Below are positions 52,206 through 61,640 of a stretch of DNA of 64,000 nt, piece by piece. Origin of the DNA: JBFHRE01 sp041746105 (GTDB taxonomy: Bacteria > Actinomycetota > Acidimicrobiia > Spongiisociales > ZC4RG35). Position 1 is the stretch's first letter. Each line of letters starts with the position of its first letter. The notes beneath the pieces were generated by a model. The model was not told where the DNA came from. It ran no database searches and worked only from the letters and a program-made list of their open reading frames with translations. Location of the stretch: contig JBGTHP010000036.1 of assembly GCA_041746105.1 (NCBI GenBank), positions 1 to 64,000 on the forward strand, in the 5' to 3' direction. Position numbers and translations under genes: made by a program.

Positions 52206-53261
52206 TCAGCGAGGGCGTTTTCGCGGTGGTCGGGGAGTTGCCCCCCCGCCCGGTGCCGGTTGCCTGCCGGGTTGTACCGTGACCGGTGCGCTCGGGGAGG
52301 CGGCGATGGCACTTGGCGCGCGACGTTCGATTCGAGAACGATGCTCGATCCATTCCGATTCCTTCTCTTTCCAGATGGCGAGGATGGGCGCCGCGACGAA
52401 GATCGAGGAATAGGTCCCGGAGGCAATGCCAACGAACAGGGCAAGGGCGAAGTCCTGCAGCGTCGAAGCGCCCAACAGGATCGAACCTATGAACAGGAGG
52501 CTCCCGACAGGCAGGAGTGACGTCAAGGAGGTATTCAAAGAACGAGCCAGCACGAGATTCATGGCACGATTGACAAGGCCGGAGTAGGTCATCTCCCTCG
52601 TCAGTTCGCCTTCCAGTTCTTCGACCTTGTCGAACACCACCACGGTGTCATAGAGCGAATATCCGAGGATCGTGAGCAGGGCCACCACCGTCGCCGGCGT
52701 AACTTCGAAACCGGTGATCGCGTAGACGCCGATTGTGATTGCGAGGTCGTGGATCAGAGCCACCATCCCGGCGCCGGCCATCTTCCACTGGAGCCTGATC
52801 GCGATGAATGCGCCGGCCGCAACCAGGAACACGGCCAGAGCGATCAGGGCTTGTCGCGCGACCAGGTTCCCAAAGGTCGGTCCCACCGACTCGCGTGAGT
52901 TGTCGGCCGGATCTGTCCCTGTCACTTCGGCGAATGCTGTCACCAACTCTTGTTCGGTATCGGAGTCGAGCGGAGGCGTCTGCACGCGAACCGCTTGCCC
53001 GTCGTCGAGAAGGAGAATTCTGGCGTCCTGGATTCCGACATCGGCGAGGGCGCCGCGGATCTGCTGGATGTCGGCACCGGCAGGGTTCTCTGCCTGGACC
53101 GCGACGCCACCTTCGAACTCGAGACCGAGGTTGAGGTCGCGGACGAAGACCGCGAGCAAGGCGACCGCCAGAAAGGTGACCGAGATCATGAACCATCGCT
53201 TGCGATGCCCGACAAAATCTATCGTTGTCTCACCGCGAGAAATGCGCTGAAAGACGTTCAT
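52206..53261 (-). CDS. secF: protein translocase subunit SecF
   Basis: SecF with SecD uses proton flow to pull proteins through SecYEG. In its 351 residues there is an N-terminal helix, a first periplasmic domain and five further helices with the GYSLYDTVVVFDK and RSLNTSLTSLLP motifs; the C-tail is Pro/Arg-rich. It overlaps the secD stop by ATGA. Confidence 0.94.
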   Translation of the reverse strand: MNVFQRISRGETTIDFVGHRKRWFMISVTFLAVALLAVFVRDLNLGLEFEGGVAVQAENPAGADIQQIRGALADVGIQDARILLLDDGQAVRVQTPPLDSDTEQELVTAFAEVTGTDPADNSRESVGPTFGNLVARQALIALAVFLVAAGAFIAIRLQWKMAGAGMVALIHDLAITIGVYAITGFEVTPATVVALLTILGYSLYDTVVVFDKVEELEGELTREMTYSGLVNRAMNLVLARSLNTSLTSLLPVGSLLFIGSILLGASTLQDFALALFVGIASGTYSSIFVAAPILAIWKEKESEWIEHRSRIERRAPSAIAASPSAPVTVQPGRQPAPGGGATPRPPRKRPR

Positions 53262-54820
53262 GAACGGTCCTCCTTCTTGAGTCCGGCGGCCGCGCCGATC
53301 GAGAGGGCGCCACTACCTCCTCCCCAGCCGGTGTGGGCAACCACCCAGGCGGCTCGCCTCGTGAACGATCTGGCGATGACGATGTCGAGCACGGTGGCGA
53401 TTCCGAGCGACAAAGCAAACCCCTTCACGGGACCTACGGCAAGCACGTAGAGCAGGGCGGCCGCCAGAAGCGAGACGAAGTCGGCGGTCAGGATCGTGCG
53501 GTAGGCGCTCTTGAACGCGTCTGTAGTCGCCGAGCGAACCTTTTTGCCGTTCCGGATCTCATCTTTGATTCGCTCGAAATACACGATGTAACTGTCCGCA
53601 GTGATCCCAATCGACACGATGATGCCGGTGACACCGGCCAAAGTCAGAGTTAATCCCCGCGCCTCGCCCAGAAGGCTGAACAGGGCGACAAGGAGAGACC
53701 CGAACACCGTCAAACCTACGACTGCGACCACACCCAATGCCCGGTAGTAGAGAACGAGGGCGACGGCAACGAGCAGCAAACCGGCAAGACCAGAAATGAC
53801 TCCGATTCGGAGTGAATCCGTTCCGAGCGTCGCAGACACTTTGTTCACCTGTGAACGTTCGAACGCGATCGGAAGCGCTCCGTATCTGAGCAGGATTCCG
53901 AGATCCTCAGACTCTTCCTGACTCCCGACGGTGATGATGGCCTGCCCACCCGCTATTCCCTCGCCCGGCGAAACATCCTCATTCACGGCCGGCGAGGAGA
54001 CCACTTCGCCGTCGAGGACGATCGCGATCTGGCGGCGCGGGTCTCCGCTGGGAAAACCCGCCGCGGCTCCGGTGAGGTCGGCGAAAGCATCTGCCCCGAC
54101 ACTGTCAAACTCGAGCTGAACCAACCACTGAGCGCCCGCCTGATCGAATCCAGGGCTCGCCAGTTCGATCGAGTCCCCCATCACCCTGGCCGGCCCAAGG
54201 TGCAAAACAGAAGGAATGGGCTGGCCAAATATCGAGTTGAGGTAAGGCAGGTAAGACTCTTTGGCGGGATCGTCCGAAATGGTGAGGCCACTTTGCGGGT
54301 CGATCGACTCGAGAAGTTCTGGAGGGATCTCCGGCGAAGCCGTCTCAGGCGCCGTTGTCGTCGGTGCGACATCGGTGGTGGTCGGTGAACCTGTGGTCGA
54401 GGTCGTATCGGGCAGCGTCGTGGACGTAGTCGGGTCGACGAACTCCGCTCCGAGCGGACCGATCAGGCCAGGGGTCGATCCGAGCACGGGCCGGAAACTG
54501 AGAAGGCCGGTTCGTCCGATGGCGTCGAGGGCTCGTTCTTCATCGGAAACTCCCGGCAACTGCACAAGCACGGTGTTCGCGCCCGAAATCTGGATTTCGG
54601 GCTCCTGAACTCCACCGATGGCCTCGATGCGTCTGCGCATCTGCTCGACTGCCTGAGCCAGAACATCCTCCTCGGTCCCGTCAGGAGCGGTGAGGAGCAC
54701 CGACGTCCCGCCTTGCAGGTCGAGTCCCAACTTTGGCCTGTAATCCAATGCCGTGAGCACGCCTAACCCACCCCAAGCCAACACGAGCACCACAAAGAGG
54801 CCGATCAGGCGGCGGCGCAT
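53258..54820 (-). CDS. secD: protein translocase subunit SecD
   Basis: SecD (520 residues) starts at ATG 54820, sharing a base with the yajC stop (TGATG); the longer open frame upstream lies inside yajC. It has LGLDLQGGT (31-39), the P1 head domain, six helices and the GVTGIIVSIGITADSYIV segment. A Ser/Thr/Pro-rich insertion of about 38 residues (129-166) splits the periplasmic part, as often in actinobacterial SecD. yajC-secD-secF is the standard operon. Confidence 0.94.
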   Translation of the reverse strand: MRRRLIGLFVVLVLAWGGLGVLTALDYRPKLGLDLQGGTSVLLTAPDGTEEDVLAQAVEQMRRRIEAIGGVQEPEIQISGANTVLVQLPGVSDEERALDAIGRTGLLSFRPVLGSTPGLIGPLGAEFVDPTTSTTLPDTTSTTGSPTTTDVAPTTTAPETASPEIPPELLESIDPQSGLTISDDPAKESYLPYLNSIFGQPIPSVLHLGPARVMGDSIELASPGFDQAGAQWLVQLEFDSVGADAFADLTGAAAGFPSGDPRRQIAIVLDGEVVSSPAVNEDVSPGEGIAGGQAIITVGSQEESEDLGILLRYGALPIAFERSQVNKVSATLGTDSLRIGVISGLAGLLLVAVALVLYYRALGVVAVVGLTVFGSLLVALFSLLGEARGLTLTLAGVTGIIVSIGITADSYIVYFERIKDEIRNGKKVRSATTDAFKSAYRTILTADFVSLLAAALLYVLAVGPVKGFALSLGIATVLDIVIARSFTRRAAWVVAHTGWGGGSGALSIGAAAGLKKEDRS

Positions 54821-55110
54821 CAAGAACTCTCGGTCAGCTTTGCGGCAATGGCCTTGCGGGCAAAACGAATTCTCCCGGTCTCGACTTCGAGAAGGACAGA
54901 GGTGTCGTCTGCGCTGAGGATGCGACCTTGAATGCCGCCGATCGTTTGGACTCGATCTCCGACCTCGATCGAGTCCTGGAAGGACTGTTGTTTCTTGACG
55001 CGGCGCCTCTGCATCACGTTCATGAACACAAGGAACAATCCCATGATCAGAACGAATGGGAGAAGTGAAGGAGCGGCGGCGGTTTCGGTTTGTGCGAGCA
55101 GCGAAGTCAA
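54820..55110 (-). CDS. yajC: preprotein translocase subunit YajC
   Basis: YajC is a small accessory subunit of the SecDF complex. The 96-residue protein has one helix (14-32) followed by MQRRRVKKQQ and the VGDRVQTIGGIQGRI beta domain. The start is TTG with a weak purine-rich sequence before it. It lies 30 bases after tgt. Confidence 0.9.
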   Translation of the reverse strand: MTSLLAQTETAAAPSLLPFVLIMGLFLVFMNVMQRRRVKKQQSFQDSIEVGDRVQTIGGIQGRILSADDTSVLLEVETGRIRFARKAIAAKLTESS

Positions 55111-55140
55111 AAGTCTCTCGTGGTTTGGGACGGGAGCAGG

Positions 55141-56262
55141 TTAGCGCTTCGCGGAGTCCCGTTGGGCGCGTAGCCCAACAACCTCCTGCCGGTAGGCCGA
55201 GAACCGATTGCCGGCGATCGCTGCTCGCGCTCCGCTGAGCAAACCCAGCGTGTATGTCAGGTTGTGGAGGCTGAGAAGCCGGAACGCAGTCAGTTCGTTG
55301 GTGGTGAGCAGGTGGCGAAGATAGGCGCGCGACACGGTGGAGCAGGTGTGACAGGCACATCCGGGGGCCAGCGGTCTCGGGTCCAGCGCAAATTCGGCTC
55401 TGCGTAGGTTGTAGTCACCGTCTTCGGTGATGATTCGACCGTGACGGGCGAGACGGGTCGGCCACACACAATCGAACAGGTCACAGCCACGCTCGATCGC
55501 ATCAAGGACTCCCTCTGTATCCCCGAGGCCCATCACATACCTGACCTTGTTTGCAGGCAACTCTGAGATCGTGGCTTCGACGGCCAGATTTCGTTCCGCC
55601 GGACTTTCACCGACGGAGAGGCCACCGATACCGAATCCTGGGAATCCGAGATCGTTCGTCAGGCGGGCCGAGCGAGCCCTCAATCGGGCATCGGTGCCTC
55701 CTTGAACGATCCCGAACAACGCCTGATCAGGTCGTTCATGTACTGCCAGCGCCCGCTCCGACCAACGCAGGGTTCTTTCCAGGGCCAGCTCGATGTCGGC
55801 CTCCGGGGCGGGAAGACCGATCAAGACGTCGAGGATCATCGCCACATCTGCTCCCAGGAGTTGCTGAACCCTCATCGACTCCTCCGGTGACAGAAACACG
55901 GTCGAGCCGTCGTAGGTGGATCGGAACTGCGCCCCCTCCTCGTCGATCTTGGGGTCAAGCGAGAAGATCTGGTATCCACCGGAGTCCGTGAGAGTGGGCC
56001 CTGTCCATCCCATGAACCCATGCAGTCCTCCCATGGCGTCGACCGTCTCTGGCCCTGGCCGCAACATGAGGTGGTAGGTATTGGAGAGGATCATCTGGGC
56101 GCCCACCGTTTTGAGGTCCGTGGCGTCAAGGGCCTTGACGACGGCCCGGGTTCCGACGGGCATGAAGGTAGGAGTTTCGACAACCCCATGAGTGAGGTGA
56201 AGTCTGCCGAGCCTGGCCTGTCCACTGGTGGCGGTCACGTCGAAGGTTGCATCGTGGGTCAT
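55141..56262 (-). CDS. tgt: tRNA-guanine transglycosylase
   Basis: Tgt inserts preQ1 at position 34 of queuosine tRNAs. From ATG 56262 it is 373 residues with the catalytic Asp93 in TDSGGYQIFSL, FGIVQGG, the nucleophile Asp in DLFDCVWPTR and the zinc cluster CxCxxC...H (CACHTC..RHL). It overlaps queA by ATGA, so both genes are translated together. Confidence 0.95.
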   Translation of the reverse strand: MTHDATFDVTATSGQARLGRLHLTHGVVETPTFMPVGTRAVVKALDATDLKTVGAQMILSNTYHLMLRPGPETVDAMGGLHGFMGWTGPTLTDSGGYQIFSLDPKIDEEGAQFRSTYDGSTVFLSPEESMRVQQLLGADVAMILDVLIGLPAPEADIELALERTLRWSERALAVHERPDQALFGIVQGGTDARLRARSARLTNDLGFPGFGIGGLSVGESPAERNLAVEATISELPANKVRYVMGLGDTEGVLDAIERGCDLFDCVWPTRLARHGRIITEDGDYNLRRAEFALDPRPLAPGCACHTCSTVSRAYLRHLLTTNELTAFRLLSLHNLTYTLGLLSGARAAIAGNRFSAYRQEVVGLRAQRDSAKR

Positions 56263-57272
56263 CGCGGCCTCTCGCACAACATCGCGTCGCCGAAGCTGAG
56301 AAATCTGTACCTGCGTTCTAGTGCTGTCTGATAGACCGTTTTCCAAGAAGGGCCCATGAAGGCCTCCAACATGACCAGCAGCGTCGAACCAGGCAGATGG
56401 AAGTTGGTCACCAGAAGGTCAACCACCGATATCGGCGAACCGGGCATCAGGAACAGGTCGGTTGAACCCGACCCTGGTGCCACGCCTCCATTTTCGGCGG
56501 CCGCAGACTCCAGCGCTCGCACCGACGTCGTTCCGATGGCCACCACCCGGCCACCCCGCTTCCTGCAAGCCTGCACCGCGGTCGCCGTTTCGGCCGGGAT
56601 CCGGTAGACCTCATGATGCATCACGTGGTCCTCGACCAAATCGGTGGCGATCGGACGAAAAGTGGCGATCCCCACCTGGAGTTCCACGGCAGCGATCTCG
56701 ATTCCCGACAGGGACAGTGCCGACAGAACGGCGTCCGTGAAATGAAGACCGGCGGTCGGAGCTGCCGCCGACCCCGGCCGCCTGGCATAGACGGTTTGGT
56801 ATCTCGCCGGATCCGCCAGGGGTGTCGAAATGTAGGGAGGCAGCGGCACCTGGCCGACGCCGGCCAGCGCCGTCTCGATGTCTACGTCGGCCTCGAGGTT
56901 CAGTCGTACGATGCCGTCGTCTGGGCCTGCAACCACCTCCGCCTTGATCCCGGCAAGGTCGAGAATCGAGCCTGGCCGGATACGTCGAGAGGGTTTGATC
57001 ATCGCCTCCCACGAACCGTCGGCGCGCTCGCCCAACAACAACACTTCGACGGCTCCGCCGGTGTCGAGCTTCGTCCCGCTGAGTCGGGCGTGGCGAACCC
57101 TCGTTTCGTTGACAACCATGAGATCGCCTGCCCTGAGCAGGGACGAGAGGTCAGAGAAGACGTGATCGCTCATCGTCCGAGAGTCGAGCAGTCGAGATGA
57201 GTCCCTGGGCTCAACCGGAATCTGAGCGATCCGGTCCTCCGTCAGCGGATAGGTGAAATCGCTGGACTGCAC
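56259..57272 (-). CDS. queA: S-adenosylmethionine:tRNA ribosyltransferase-isomerase
   Basis: QueA (337 residues) transfers the ribosyl part of SAM to preQ1-tRNA, forming epoxyqueuosine. The family segments FTYPLTEDRIAQIPVEPRDSSRLL, AAPTAGLHFT and NFHLPGSTLLVM are present. The start is GTG, four bases after the ruvB stop. queA-tgt pairs after ruvAB are frequent. preQ0 biosynthesis genes are not seen, so preQ1 may be imported or made elsewhere. Confidence 0.94.
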   Translation of the reverse strand: MQSSDFTYPLTEDRIAQIPVEPRDSSRLLDSRTMSDHVFSDLSSLLRAGDLMVVNETRVRHARLSGTKLDTGGAVEVLLLGERADGSWEAMIKPSRRIRPGSILDLAGIKAEVVAGPDDGIVRLNLEADVDIETALAGVGQVPLPPYISTPLADPARYQTVYARRPGSAAAPTAGLHFTDAVLSALSLSGIEIAAVELQVGIATFRPIATDLVEDHVMHHEVYRIPAETATAVQACRKRGGRVVAIGTTSVRALESAAAENGGVAPGSGSTDLFLMPGSPISVVDLLVTNFHLPGSTLLVMLEAFMGPSWKTVYQTALERRYRFLSFGDAMLCERPR

Positions 57273-57275
57273 TGC

Positions 57276-58301
57276 TCAGAGATCGAAGCTGGGTTGGGCG
57301 GCCGACGGGGGTTCCAGACCGAGGTGTCTGTATGCCGACGAGGTTGCCACCCGTCCCCTCGGTGTCCTTTGCAGGAGCCCGGCCTGGAGGAGAAAGGGCT
57401 CATAGGCGTCCTCGACGGTCTCCTGCTCTTCGCCCACCGAGATCGATAACGTGCCGAGGCCGACCGGTCCGCCATCGAATTTGTTGATGATCGCATCCAG
57501 GATCGCCCGATCGACCTTGTCGAGTCCCAACTGGTCGATCTCGAAAACATCGAGAGCAGCGCCGGCGACCTCATGGGTGATGACACCATCGGCCCGCGCG
57601 ACCGCGTAATCGCGCACTCGCGCCAGCAACCGATTGGCCACTCGGGCGGTACCCCTGGCTCGGCGCGCTATCTCCTGTCCTCCACTCGATTCGATCGAAA
57701 CACCCAGGATCCGCGCCGACCGTCCAACGATCTGCTCCAACTCCGCGGTGGAGTAATAGTCGACTCGTTCCACCAGTCCGAAGCGATCGCGCAGCGGAGC
57801 AGCGACGGTGCCGATCCTGGTGGTCGCCCCCACCAGCGTGAATCGGGGCAATGGGATGTTGATCGAGGCGGCCGTAGGACCTTTGCCCAATACGATGTCG
57901 AGTTCGAAATCCTCCATCGCCAGGTACAAGACTTCTTCGACCTGACGCGGGATTCGGTGGATTTCGTCGATGAAAAACACGTCGCCCGGTTCGAGGTTCG
58001 AGAGGATCGATGCGAGGTCTCCAGGGCGCTCGAGCGCGGGTCCCGACGTCTTCTTGAGCGACGTGTCTAGCTCAACTGCGAGAATCGTCGCCAGTGAGGT
58101 CTTTCCGAGGCCCGGTGGTCCTGACAGCAAGACATGGTCGAGTGGCTGCTCTCTGGTTCTGGCTGCTTCGATGGAGATTCGCAAACGTTCCTTGAGCATC
58201 TCCTGGCCGACGAACTCATCGAGATGGCGAGGACGAAGCGTTATTTCGAAGACCTCGTCCATGGGCGAGCCCACCGGAGCAACCAGACCTTCCTCCCTCA
58301 T
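57276..58301 (-). CDS. ruvB: Holliday junction DNA helicase RuvB
   Basis: RuvB is the branch-migration motor. From ATG 58301 it has 341 residues with Walker A GPPGLGKTS (61-69), Walker B FIDEIHR, sensor ATTRIGT and the arginine finger and winged-helix end HLGLEPP. It overlaps the ruvA stop by ATGA; the longer upstream frame is inside ruvA. Confidence 0.95.
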   Translation of the reverse strand: MREEGLVAPVGSPMDEVFEITLRPRHLDEFVGQEMLKERLRISIEAARTREQPLDHVLLSGPPGLGKTSLATILAVELDTSLKKTSGPALERPGDLASILSNLEPGDVFFIDEIHRIPRQVEEVLYLAMEDFELDIVLGKGPTAASINIPLPRFTLVGATTRIGTVAAPLRDRFGLVERVDYYSTAELEQIVGRSARILGVSIESSGGQEIARRARGTARVANRLLARVRDYAVARADGVITHEVAGAALDVFEIDQLGLDKVDRAILDAIINKFDGGPVGLGTLSISVGEEQETVEDAYEPFLLQAGLLQRTPRGRVATSSAYRHLGLEPPSAAQPSFDL

Positions 58302-58867
58302 CGCGCCAATGCCTTCAAGGCCTGCCTCACCTGTTCGGCTACCGCCAACTCGGGATCGATCGACGGGAGGACCGTGCGAATCTCGGATGCTGCGTATCCA
58401 AGGGTTTCGAGCGCCTCTCGAACCTGGGAACCCGGAGCCGAGATTTCGAGCACGTCGGCCTCGATGTCTGCCAGCTTTGGTTTGAGATCCAGGATGATCT
58501 TTTGGGCGGTTCGTTTGCCGATACCCGGCACCTGGGCCAGGGCATCTGCGTCTTCTGTTGCGACCGCCCGTCGCAAGGCGTCTGCAGAGAATGCTCCCAG
58601 CATCGCCAAAGCAACCTTGGGCCCGACGCCTTGTGCTCCGAGCAGCACCCGGAACAGATCCCGATCTCCTTCGCCCGGAAAACCGAACAGGATCATGGCG
58701 TCTTCTCGCACATGGAGGTGCGTCCAAATCACAACGGGTTCGCCGGGCCCGACCAACCCTGCGGCGACCTTTGCGTTTATCGAAACCTCGTATCCGACGC
58801 CGTTCACATCGAGAACCAGTCGATCGCCGCGAACCGACGCCACTTTCCCAGAAAGGCGCCCGATCAC
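58298..58867 (-). CDS. ruvA: Holliday junction DNA helicase RuvA
   Basis: RuvA (189 residues) binds the four-way junction and loads RuvB. The OB domain (VIGRLSGKV, VNGVGYEV), helix-hairpin-helix motifs (LLGAQGVGPKVALAML, QVPGIGKRTAQKII) and the C-terminal RuvB-binding helices are present. It starts at GTG 58867 overlapping the ruvC stop (GTGA). Confidence 0.95.
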   Translation of the reverse strand: MIGRLSGKVASVRGDRLVLDVNGVGYEVSINAKVAAGLVGPGEPVVIWTHLHVREDAMILFGFPGEGDRDLFRVLLGAQGVGPKVALAMLGAFSADALRRAVATEDADALAQVPGIGKRTAQKIILDLKPKLADIEADVLEISAPGSQVREALETLGYAASEIRTVLPSIDPELAVAEQVRQALKALAR

Positions 58868-59343
58868 GATCTGGTCACAGTCAGGGTCTGTAGCTGACAC
58901 AGGGCGACGGCCAATGCATCGGCGGCGTCGGCGGGTCGGGGGTCGGCTGCGAGGCTCAATCTGCGTCTCACCATCTGGGCCACCATCCGTTTGTCGGCCG
59001 CTCCGTCACCGGTCACGGCCAGCTTGACCGCTGTCGGCGTATGTTCGGTCACGGGGATCCCGGCTTGGGCCGCCACCAGGAGCGCCACTCCCGAGGCTCT
59101 ACCGACGGCCACTGCAGTCTGAAGGTTCCGATTCGTGAACACCCGCTCGATGGCCATCAAACCTGGGCGGTGTTCGGCGACTACAGCCTGCAAGTCGCGG
59201 TATAACTCCGCCAGGCGAGTTGCGGTTGGCAGTTTGGGATCGGTCCTGATGACGCCAACTGCCAGCGCTCGCGGAGGATGCCCGGCGGATACGACGCCGT
59301 ACCCGGTGCAGGTAAGTCCAGGATCGATTCCCAATACGAACAT
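58864..59343 (-). CDS. ruvC: crossover junction endodeoxyribonuclease RuvC
   Basis: RuvC resolves Holliday junctions. From ATG 59343 it has 159 residues with Asp7 (LGIDPGLT), the Glu of AIERVF and the terminal acidic residues in PADAADALAVALC. The frame opens 18 codons earlier at 59397, overlapping the yebC stop, but RuvC proteins begin at MxVLGIDPG. Confidence 0.94.
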   Translation of the reverse strand: MFVLGIDPGLTCTGYGVVSAGHPPRALAVGVIRTDPKLPTATRLAELYRDLQAVVAEHRPGLMAIERVFTNRNLQTAVAVGRASGVALLVAAQAGIPVTEHTPTAVKLAVTGDGAADKRMVAQMVRRRLSLAADPRPADAADALAVALCQLQTLTVTRS

Positions 59344-59396
59344 ATGTTTGGTCAGGCTACCGCCGATCGTTGCGGACTTTGCGCTTTCGAGCGGCA

Positions 59397-60140
59397 TCAG
59401 TCGTCGACAAGAGCGGCCATGACGTCTTCATCGACATCAAAATTGGCGTGAACCGCCTGTACATCGTCGAGGTCTTCCAACGCGTCCACCAGACGCAGCA
59501 CCTTCGAAGCCGTGGCTGCGTCTACCGACACCGTCGTTTTCGGGAGCGGTAGCAGGTCCACGGATTCCGGGTCGAATCCCGCTCCGCGCAGCGACTCGGC
59601 GACTGCATGCAGTTCGGTGGGTGCTGTGATGATCTCGTGGCTCTGACCGCTCGAGATGATGTCTTCTGCGCCTCCGTCGAGGGCGGCCAACATCACGGCT
59701 TCCTCAGGACCGTCCACCAAGATCTGACCCTTGTTCTCGAACAGATAACCAACCGACCCTGGTTCTCCCAACGCCCCGTTGTTCCTTGTGAACGCGGCGC
59801 GGACGTCAGAGGCAGCGCGATTGCGGTTGTCGGTGAGGATGTGAACAAAAAACGCCACTCCACCCGCTCCATACCCCTCGTACCAGAACTCGTCGTAGTT
59901 GACGCCTTCCAATTCTCCCGAGCCTCGTTTGATGGCGCGTTCGATGTTGTCCGCAGGGAGCGAATTCGCCTTGGCTTTGGCCACGGCCTGCGCCAGGGCG
60001 GCGTTGCCGGCGACGTTGCCTCCGCCCTCGCGGGCGGCGAGTTCAATCGCTTTGACCAGTTTTGCGAACAACTTGCCGCGTTTGGCGTCGGTGGCGCCCT
60101 TCTTGCGCTTGATCGTGGCCCATTTGGAGTGACCCGACAT
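59397..60140 (-). CDS. yebC: YebC/PmpR family protein
   Basis: The product is 247 residues, the normal length: MSGHSKWATIKRKKGA at the start, KANSLPADNIERAIKRG and YEGYGAGGVAFFV in the middle. YebC proteins act as transcription regulators and as ribosome-associated factors at proline stalls. It shares one base with the pdxT stop and precedes ruvC, as in Rv2603c-ruvC. Confidence 0.94.
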   Translation of the reverse strand: MSGHSKWATIKRKKGATDAKRGKLFAKLVKAIELAAREGGGNVAGNAALAQAVAKAKANSLPADNIERAIKRGSGELEGVNYDEFWYEGYGAGGVAFFVHILTDNRNRAASDVRAAFTRNNGALGEPGSVGYLFENKGQILVDGPEEAVMLAALDGGAEDIISSGQSHEIITAPTELHAVAESLRGAGFDPESVDLLPLPKTTVSVDAATASKVLRLVDALEDLDDVQAVHANFDVDEDVMAALVDD

Positions 60141-60712
60141 CAGAGGCTCTGATCGATCATGTCGATCAACATCCGATGGATTCGCAGATCGTCGGTCAAC
60201 TCGGGATGGAACGAGGTTGCGATGATTTTGCCCTGACGGACCATCACCGGATGTCCATCGACCTCGGCCAGGATCTCGACGTCACCGGTCTTTGCCACCC
60301 AGGGGGCACGGATGAAAACGGCATGGAAGGGTTCGTCGAGGCCGTCGATGGTGAGGTCGGTCTCGAATGAGTCGTTCTGGCGACCAAATGCGTTTCTTTC
60401 GACAATCACGTCGAGAACCCCGAGAAGTGGCTGTGAACCGTCGGTGAGGGAAACGGCGCAGAAGATCATGCCGGCGCAGGTGCCGTAGGTTGGCAGCCCG
60501 GCTTGGATCATCGACCTGAGAGGCTCGATGAGGTCGAACCGCACCGCGAGTTTGCCTATCGTCGTGGACTCCCCGCCTGGCAGCACAATTGCTTCGATTC
60601 CTTCTAGATCCGTGGGCAGGCGGATTTCTCGTACCGTTGCACCCAACCGCTCGAGGACGGCGCGGTGCTCGCGGAAATCACCCTGGAGGGCGAGTACGCC
60701 TACGGTCGGCAT
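60140..60712 (-). CDS. pdxT: pyridoxal 5'-phosphate synthase, glutaminase subunit
   Basis: PdxT supplies ammonia to PdxS. The 190-residue class I amidotransferase has the nucleophile Cys79 (YGTCAGMIF), LPGGEST (44-50) and His169/Glu171 (FHPEL). It lies three bases after pdxS, so the two make a normal PdxST complex. Confidence 0.95.
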   Translation of the reverse strand: MPTVGVLALQGDFREHRAVLERLGATVREIRLPTDLEGIEAIVLPGGESTTIGKLAVRFDLIEPLRSMIQAGLPTYGTCAGMIFCAVSLTDGSQPLLGVLDVIVERNAFGRQNDSFETDLTIDGLDEPFHAVFIRAPWVAKTGDVEILAEVDGHPVMVRQGKIIATSFHPELTDDLRIHRMLIDMIDQSL

Positions 60713-60715
60713 TCA

Positions 60716-61597
60716 TCACCACCCGCGGCGGGCGAGATGCTCTGCCTCTGACAACGTTTCCATCTCCAAGCCGGGCATGGCCGCGCCGAGTCCTCGTGAC
60801 ACCTTGGCCACGATTTCGGGATTGGCCCAGTTGGTGGTGGCATCGACGATGGCTCTCGCAAACAGGGAGGGGTTCGAGCTCTTGAAGATCCCCGAGCCTA
60901 CGAATACGCCGTCACAACCAAGCGCCATCATCAGCGCAGCATCGGCCGGCGTCGCAATCCCTCCCGCTGCAAAATTGACCACAGGAAGTTTGCCGAGACT
61001 CGCAACCTCCTTGACCAATTCGTATGGGGCTTGGAGGTCTCTCGCGCTGGTCATGAGCTGTTCGGCTCCGAGCGTGGTCAGCTCACGCATCTGATTGGTC
61101 ATCGTGCGCATGTGACGAACAGCCTCGACCACATTTCCCGTACCGGCTTCACCCTTGGTTCTGATCATCGCCGCCCCCTCGCCGATGCGACGCAAAGCCT
61201 CCCCGAGGTTTCTGGCACCGCAAACGAACGGTGTCGTGAATGTCCACTTGTCGATGTGGTGATCCTCGTCGGCCGGAGTCAGCACCTCGGACTCGTCGAT
61301 GTAGTCGACTTCGAGCGATTGAAGCACCTGGGCTTCGAGGAAGTGACCGATGCGTGCCTTGGCCATCACCGGGATCGAGACGGCTTCCTGAATCCCGATG
61401 ATCATTTCTGGATCCGACATCCGCGCAACGCCGCCATCCTTTCGGATATCGGCCGGAACACGTTCGAGCGCCATCACTGCGACGGCGCCTGAGTCCTCGG
61501 CTACCTTCGCCTGCTCGGCGTCGACAACGTCCATGATGACGCCGCCCTTGAGCATGTCGGCAAGCCCCCGTTTGACCAGATCAGTACCACGTTCCAA
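60716..61597 (-). CDS. pdxS: pyridoxal 5'-phosphate synthase, PdxS subunit
   Basis: PdxS makes PLP from ribose-5-phosphate, glyceraldehyde-3-phosphate and ammonia. The 293-residue barrel begins near LVKRGLADMLKGGVIMD (catalytic Asp23), has PVMAKARIGH with the active lysine and AGTGNVVEAVRHMR. The start is TTG 61597, fixed by a strong AAGGAG seven bases before it; the longer open frame upstream overlaps pimA and is not real. Confidence 0.94.
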   Translation of the reverse strand: MERGTDLVKRGLADMLKGGVIMDVVDAEQAKVAEDSGAVAVMALERVPADIRKDGGVARMSDPEMIIGIQEAVSIPVMAKARIGHFLEAQVLQSLEVDYIDESEVLTPADEDHHIDKWTFTTPFVCGARNLGEALRRIGEGAAMIRTKGEAGTGNVVEAVRHMRTMTNQMRELTTLGAEQLMTSARDLQAPYELVKEVASLGKLPVVNFAAGGIATPADAALMMALGCDGVFVGSGIFKSSNPSLFARAIVDATTNWANPEIVAKVSRGLGAAMPGLEMETLSEAEHLARRGW

Positions 61598-61604
61598 TTT
61601 CGGT

Positions 61605-61610
61605 CTCCTT
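61605..61610 (-). promoter_or_regulatory. Shine-Dalgarno sequence deciding a TTG start
   Basis: AAGGAG lies seven bases before the TTG start of pdxS. It is one of the few strong ribosome binding sites in the window and supports the TTG over the absence of any nearby in-frame ATG or GTG. Confidence 0.7.
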
Positions 61611-61640
61611 CGTCGCCATGGTACCGGACACGGCCGGGTG

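Noticed and set aside
54821..55360. 180-codon N-terminal extension of secD
   Set aside because: Runs out of phase through yajC and into tgt, Arg-rich; the TGATG overlap gives the real start.
58302..58727. 142-codon N-terminal extension of ruvB
   Set aside because: Out-of-phase reading of ruvA; real start is the ATGA overlap.
61581..61619. 12-codon ATG frame overlapping the pdxS start
   Set aside because: Its ATG has no ribosome site of its own and the AAGGAG inside it serves the pdxS TTG; too little to call a leader gene.
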